From Prosopocoilus inquinatus (Eukaryota > Arthropoda > Insecta > Coleoptera > Lucanidae): a stretch of 64,000 bases of DNA. The position numbers and the translations under genes were made by a program. The notes under the pieces are model-generated. The model saw nothing but the letters and a program-made list of their open reading frames with translations. It was not told the DNA's origin and searched no databases. Each line of letters opens with the position of its first letter. Position 1 is the first letter of the stretch. This document shows positions 63,003 through 64,000 of the stretch, piece after piece. The stretch is taken from assembly GCA_036172665.1 (NCBI GenBank), contig CM069873.1:42068001-42132000 (forward strand), given 5' to 3'.

Positions 63003-64000
63003 GTCCCAGAACTTTGTATCTCATATCAGAGTTACTGGAGTGCATCCAAACGTCAAATAACATGATAGATGAGTAAGGATCGATTAGATACATCACAGGA
63101 ACAACGCTAATACGTGTTGTTTCGTTCAAAACTATTTCCAGCTACTGCTGCGTCCGAAAATTTCGTATCTCACATCAGATTTACTGGAGTCCATCGAAAC
63201 GTCAAATAACATGATAGATGAGTAAGGATCGATTAGATACATCACAGGAACAACGCTGATACGTGTTGTTTCGTTCAAAACTATTTCCAGCTTCTGCTGC
63301 GTCCGAGAACTTTGTATCTCACATCAGAGTTACTGGAGTCAATCCAAACGTCAAATAACATGATAGATGAGTAAGGATCGATTAGATACATCACAGGAAC
63401 AACGCTAATGCGTGTTGTTTTGTTTAAAACTATTTCTAGCTTCAGCTGCGTCCGAGAACTTCGTATCTCATATCAAAGTTACTGGAGTCCATCGAAAAGC
63501 CAAATAACATGATAGATGAGTAAGGATCGATTAGATACATCACAGGAACAACGCTAATGCGTGTTGTTTCGTTCAAAACTATTTCCAGCTTCTGCTGCGT
63601 CCGAAAATTTCGTATCTCACATCAGAGTTACTGGAGTCCATCGAAACGTCAAATAACATAGTAGATAAGTAAGGATAGATTAGATACATCACAGGAACAA
63701 CGCTAATACGTGTTGTTTCGTTTAAAACTATTTCCAGCTTCTGCTGCGTCCGATAACGTCGTATCTCACATCAGAGTTACTGGAGTCCATCGAAACGTCA
63801 AATAACATGATAGATAAGTAAGGATCGATTAGATACAGCACAGAAACAACGCTAATGCGTGTTGTTTCGTTTAAAACTATTTCTAGCTTCAGCTGCGTCC
63901 GAAAATTTCGTATCTCACATCAGAGTTACTGGAGTCAATCGAAACGTCAAATAACATAGTAGATAAGTAAGGATCGATTAGATACATCACAGGAACAACG
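63003..64000. repeat. 7-monomer HOR unit 5, cut by the window edge
   Basis: Begins with GTCCCAG at 63,003 and runs through CTGATAC (63,256) and CCGATAACG (63,748). It stops 45 bp short of a full 1,043-bp unit at the window end. The array clearly continues beyond the window. Confidence 0.85.

Larger units (their letters stand above)
1..64000. repeat. 149-bp satellite DNA array filling the window
   Basis: The landmark AAAAC recurs at 3, 152, 301, 450 and 599, and keeps a 149-bp step to the right edge. There it is only 51 bp out of phase, which the short indels listed separately explain exactly. That gives about 430 head-to-tail monomers with no inversion and no foreign insertion. Monomers differ by scattered substitutions, and by eye random pairs are roughly 90% alike. 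Several subfamilies are recognisable: TTCAGCTGCG with CAAAG and ACGCC; TTCTGCTGCG with GAAAATTTCG and ATAGTAG; CTCCTGCTGCGCCC with AGATAAATAAGG; and one with CACATTCATCACACG. An array of this type is structural, probably centromeric or heterochromatic. That role is inferred from form alone, because no centromere protein data are available here. Confidence 0.98.
53506..64000. repeat. Right block with a 7-monomer higher-order repeat
   Basis: About 70 monomers with a different set of variants: GTCCCAGAAC with CTCATATCAG and GAGTGCATCC; CAGCTACTGC with CAGATTTACTGG; CTGATACG; GAGTCAATCC; GTTGTTTTGTTT with CTCATATCAAAG; GGATAGATTAG; GTCCGATAACGTCG; CAGCACAGAAAC. The CACATTCATCACACG variant, common from 3.8 to 49.1 kb, is absent. 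No gene is present. Confidence 0.87.

Noticed and set aside
1..64000. CRISPR array
   Set aside because: The repeat unit is the whole 149 bp with no unique spacers between short repeats, and there are no cas-like genes. The form is that of eukaryotic satellite DNA.
1..64000. Retrotransposon, LTR, telomere repeat, rRNA or tRNA insertion
   Set aside because: The 149-bp phase is continuous to the base, apart from small indels, so there is no room for an insertion. No TTTAGGG/TTAGGG runs, polypurine tracts or tRNA-like cloverleaf sequences were seen.
1..64000. Assignment to a named species or satellite family
   Set aside because: A 149-bp length fits satellites in many plants and animals. Without a database search the sequence alone does not support a name.

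Overview
The whole 64,000-base window is one uninterrupted tandem array of a satellite DNA. The monomer is 149 bp, about 40% G+C, and every copy lies head to tail in the same orientation. Reading the AAAAC landmark from end to end gives about 430 monomers (64,000 bp plus a net 51 bp of deletions, divided by 149). I see no protein-coding gene, RNA gene, transposon, telomere repeat, simple-sequence tract or unique spacer. The only two open reading frames of about 60 codons are antisense readings of the satellite and are rejected.

Such an array indicates a nuclear eukaryotic chromosome: a centromere, pericentromere, knob, subtelomere or B/sex-chromosome block. A 149-bp unit fits the nucleosome-sized satellites common at plant and many animal centromeres. 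I cannot name the species or the satellite family from the sequence. The monomer keeps about nine CpG sites, and several common variants there are CG to TG or CG to CA.

The content lies in how monomer variants are ordered. Left block (1-8.3 kb): mixed monomers with short multi-monomer repeats at 11- and 24-monomer spacing. 8.3-12.7 kb: a 10-monomer tandem duplication (1,490 bp spacing) overlapping a 7-monomer one (1,043 bp). 14.1-19.6 kb: a 12.8-monomer segment repeated 24 monomers later. 19.6-27.2 kb: a 33-monomer-spaced repeat. 21.1-52.8 kb: three copies of a super-unit of about 58-63 monomers (8.6-9.3 kb), sharing private indels. The second copy lies inside a longer duplication (29.8-40.1 kb copied to 42.9-53.5 kb), and a 9-monomer tandem duplication sits between the second and third copies. 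53.5-64 kb: a different set of monomers organised as a 7-monomer higher-order repeat (1,043 bp), with a 5-monomer duplication inside.

The pattern fits repeated rounds of unequal exchange or segmental copying at many scales. Almost all length changes are whole monomers. Only ten sub-monomer indels occur in the window, and six of them are three-fold copies of two ancestral events. One region of the monomer, the last third ending in a small dyad, is clearly less variable than the rest. Coordinates of block edges are by-eye estimates, good to a few tens of bases.
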